This document shows positions 5,566-5,753 of a DNA stretch of 5,753 nt, in pieces. Position numbers and translations under genes: made by a program. The notes under the pieces were generated by a model that saw nothing but the letters and a program-made list of their open reading frames with translations, had not been told where the DNA came from and searched no databases. Source of the DNA: an uncultured Oscillospiraceae bacterium. GTDB lineage: Bacteria; Bacillota_A; Clostridia; Oscillospirales; Oscillospiraceae. The stretch spans positions 1-5,753 of the forward strand of contig CAAGIU010000112.1 in assembly GCA_900770015.1 (NCBI GenBank). The letters are read 5' to 3'. The first letter of the stretch is position 1; each line of letters opens with the position of its first letter.

Positions 5566-5753
5566 TAAATTGTGATTTGGCGCACTGGCGCTTACGGCGC
5601 CCTTGGCTCTCCCTATGGGAGAGCTGTCAGCCGAACAGGCTGACTGAGAGGGTACTCCGTTTGATGATTGGGAAGCGTCCATTGGAACGTGCGACCCTCT
5701 CAGTCTACCCCTTACGGGGTAGACAGCTCTCCCAAAGGGAGAGCCAAGGTCGC
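5566..5753. mobile_element. Palindromic MITE-like element, copy B (cut by window end)
   Basis: Second copy of the element at 83-300, in the same orientation and lacking only its last right-end bases. It starts with the AT-rich end (5566-5580) and CGCACTGGCGC (5581-5591). It contains the hairpin at 5626-5644, the inner stem 5645-5653 with 5694-5702 (perfect here), a 40-nt loop, and the hairpin 5703-5724 with a perfect 9-bp stem. The right arm runs from 5725 to the window end. Differences from copy A are few: TTACG for GGCA in the left arm, TAT for TTT in one hairpin loop, and scattered single bases near the inner stem. Its pairing is more intact than in copy A, which suggests a less decayed copy. 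Confidence 0.78.

Noticed and set aside
5537..5575. 12-codon ATG frame just after the rightward promoter
   Set aside because: No Shine-Dalgarno sequence; the ATG coincides with the expected transcript start and the frame ends inside the repeat end. Likely chance.
5388..5585. 65-codon minus-strand frame in the intergenic region
   Set aside because: It overlaps the promoters and the end of copy B, has no ribosome binding site I can see, and its Ile/Tyr/Phe-rich translation is what AT-rich spacer gives.

Overview
The window looks like a stretch of chromosome from a G+C-rich, low-oxygen-adapted member of the Clostridia, most likely a gut Oscillospiraceae. The reasons are the strong preference for G/C-ending codons in all three genes, AT-rich intergenic promoters with AGGAGG-type ribosome binding sites, an FprA-type flavodiiron protein, a fused TRAP permease, and a palindromic repeat built on GGCTCTCCC/GGGAGAGCC modules. 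I recall such repeats as frequent in Oscillospiraceae genomes. The family-level assignment is inference; no rRNA or marker gene is present.

Layout. Positions 1-401 hold no gene. They contain a terminator-like hairpin (26-58), a complete copy of a palindromic MITE-like element (83-300), and the permease leader with its own 8-bp hairpin (317-340). A fused TRAP transporter permease (402-2348, +) follows. It converges on a flavodiiron protein (2410-3561, -), and a bidirectional terminator (2357-2395) lies between them. Upstream of the flavoprotein on the same strand is a DUF2207-type membrane protein (3625-5346, -) with a TTG start and a well-formed promoter (5385-5413). The intergenic stretch 5347-5565 carries that promoter and a second one pointing right (5503-5531). 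The second promoter fires straight into another copy of the palindromic element (5566-5753), which is cut by the window end.

How the parts relate. The permease would import a carboxylate-like solute using an ion gradient, but its periplasmic or lipoprotein binding partner is not in the window. The flavodiiron protein would reduce O2 (or NO) in the cytoplasm. The DUF2207 protein is an envelope protein of unknown role, probably transcribed ahead of the flavoprotein gene. No functional link between the permease and the two minus-strand genes is visible.

The most notable feature is the repeat. Its two copies, 5.48 kb apart start to start and in the same orientation, both fold on paper into a four-way junction with no unpaired bases at the junction and a conserved loop of about 40 nt. 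The three visible ends extend the inverted repeat outward through an AT-rich segment beyond the G+C-rich core.
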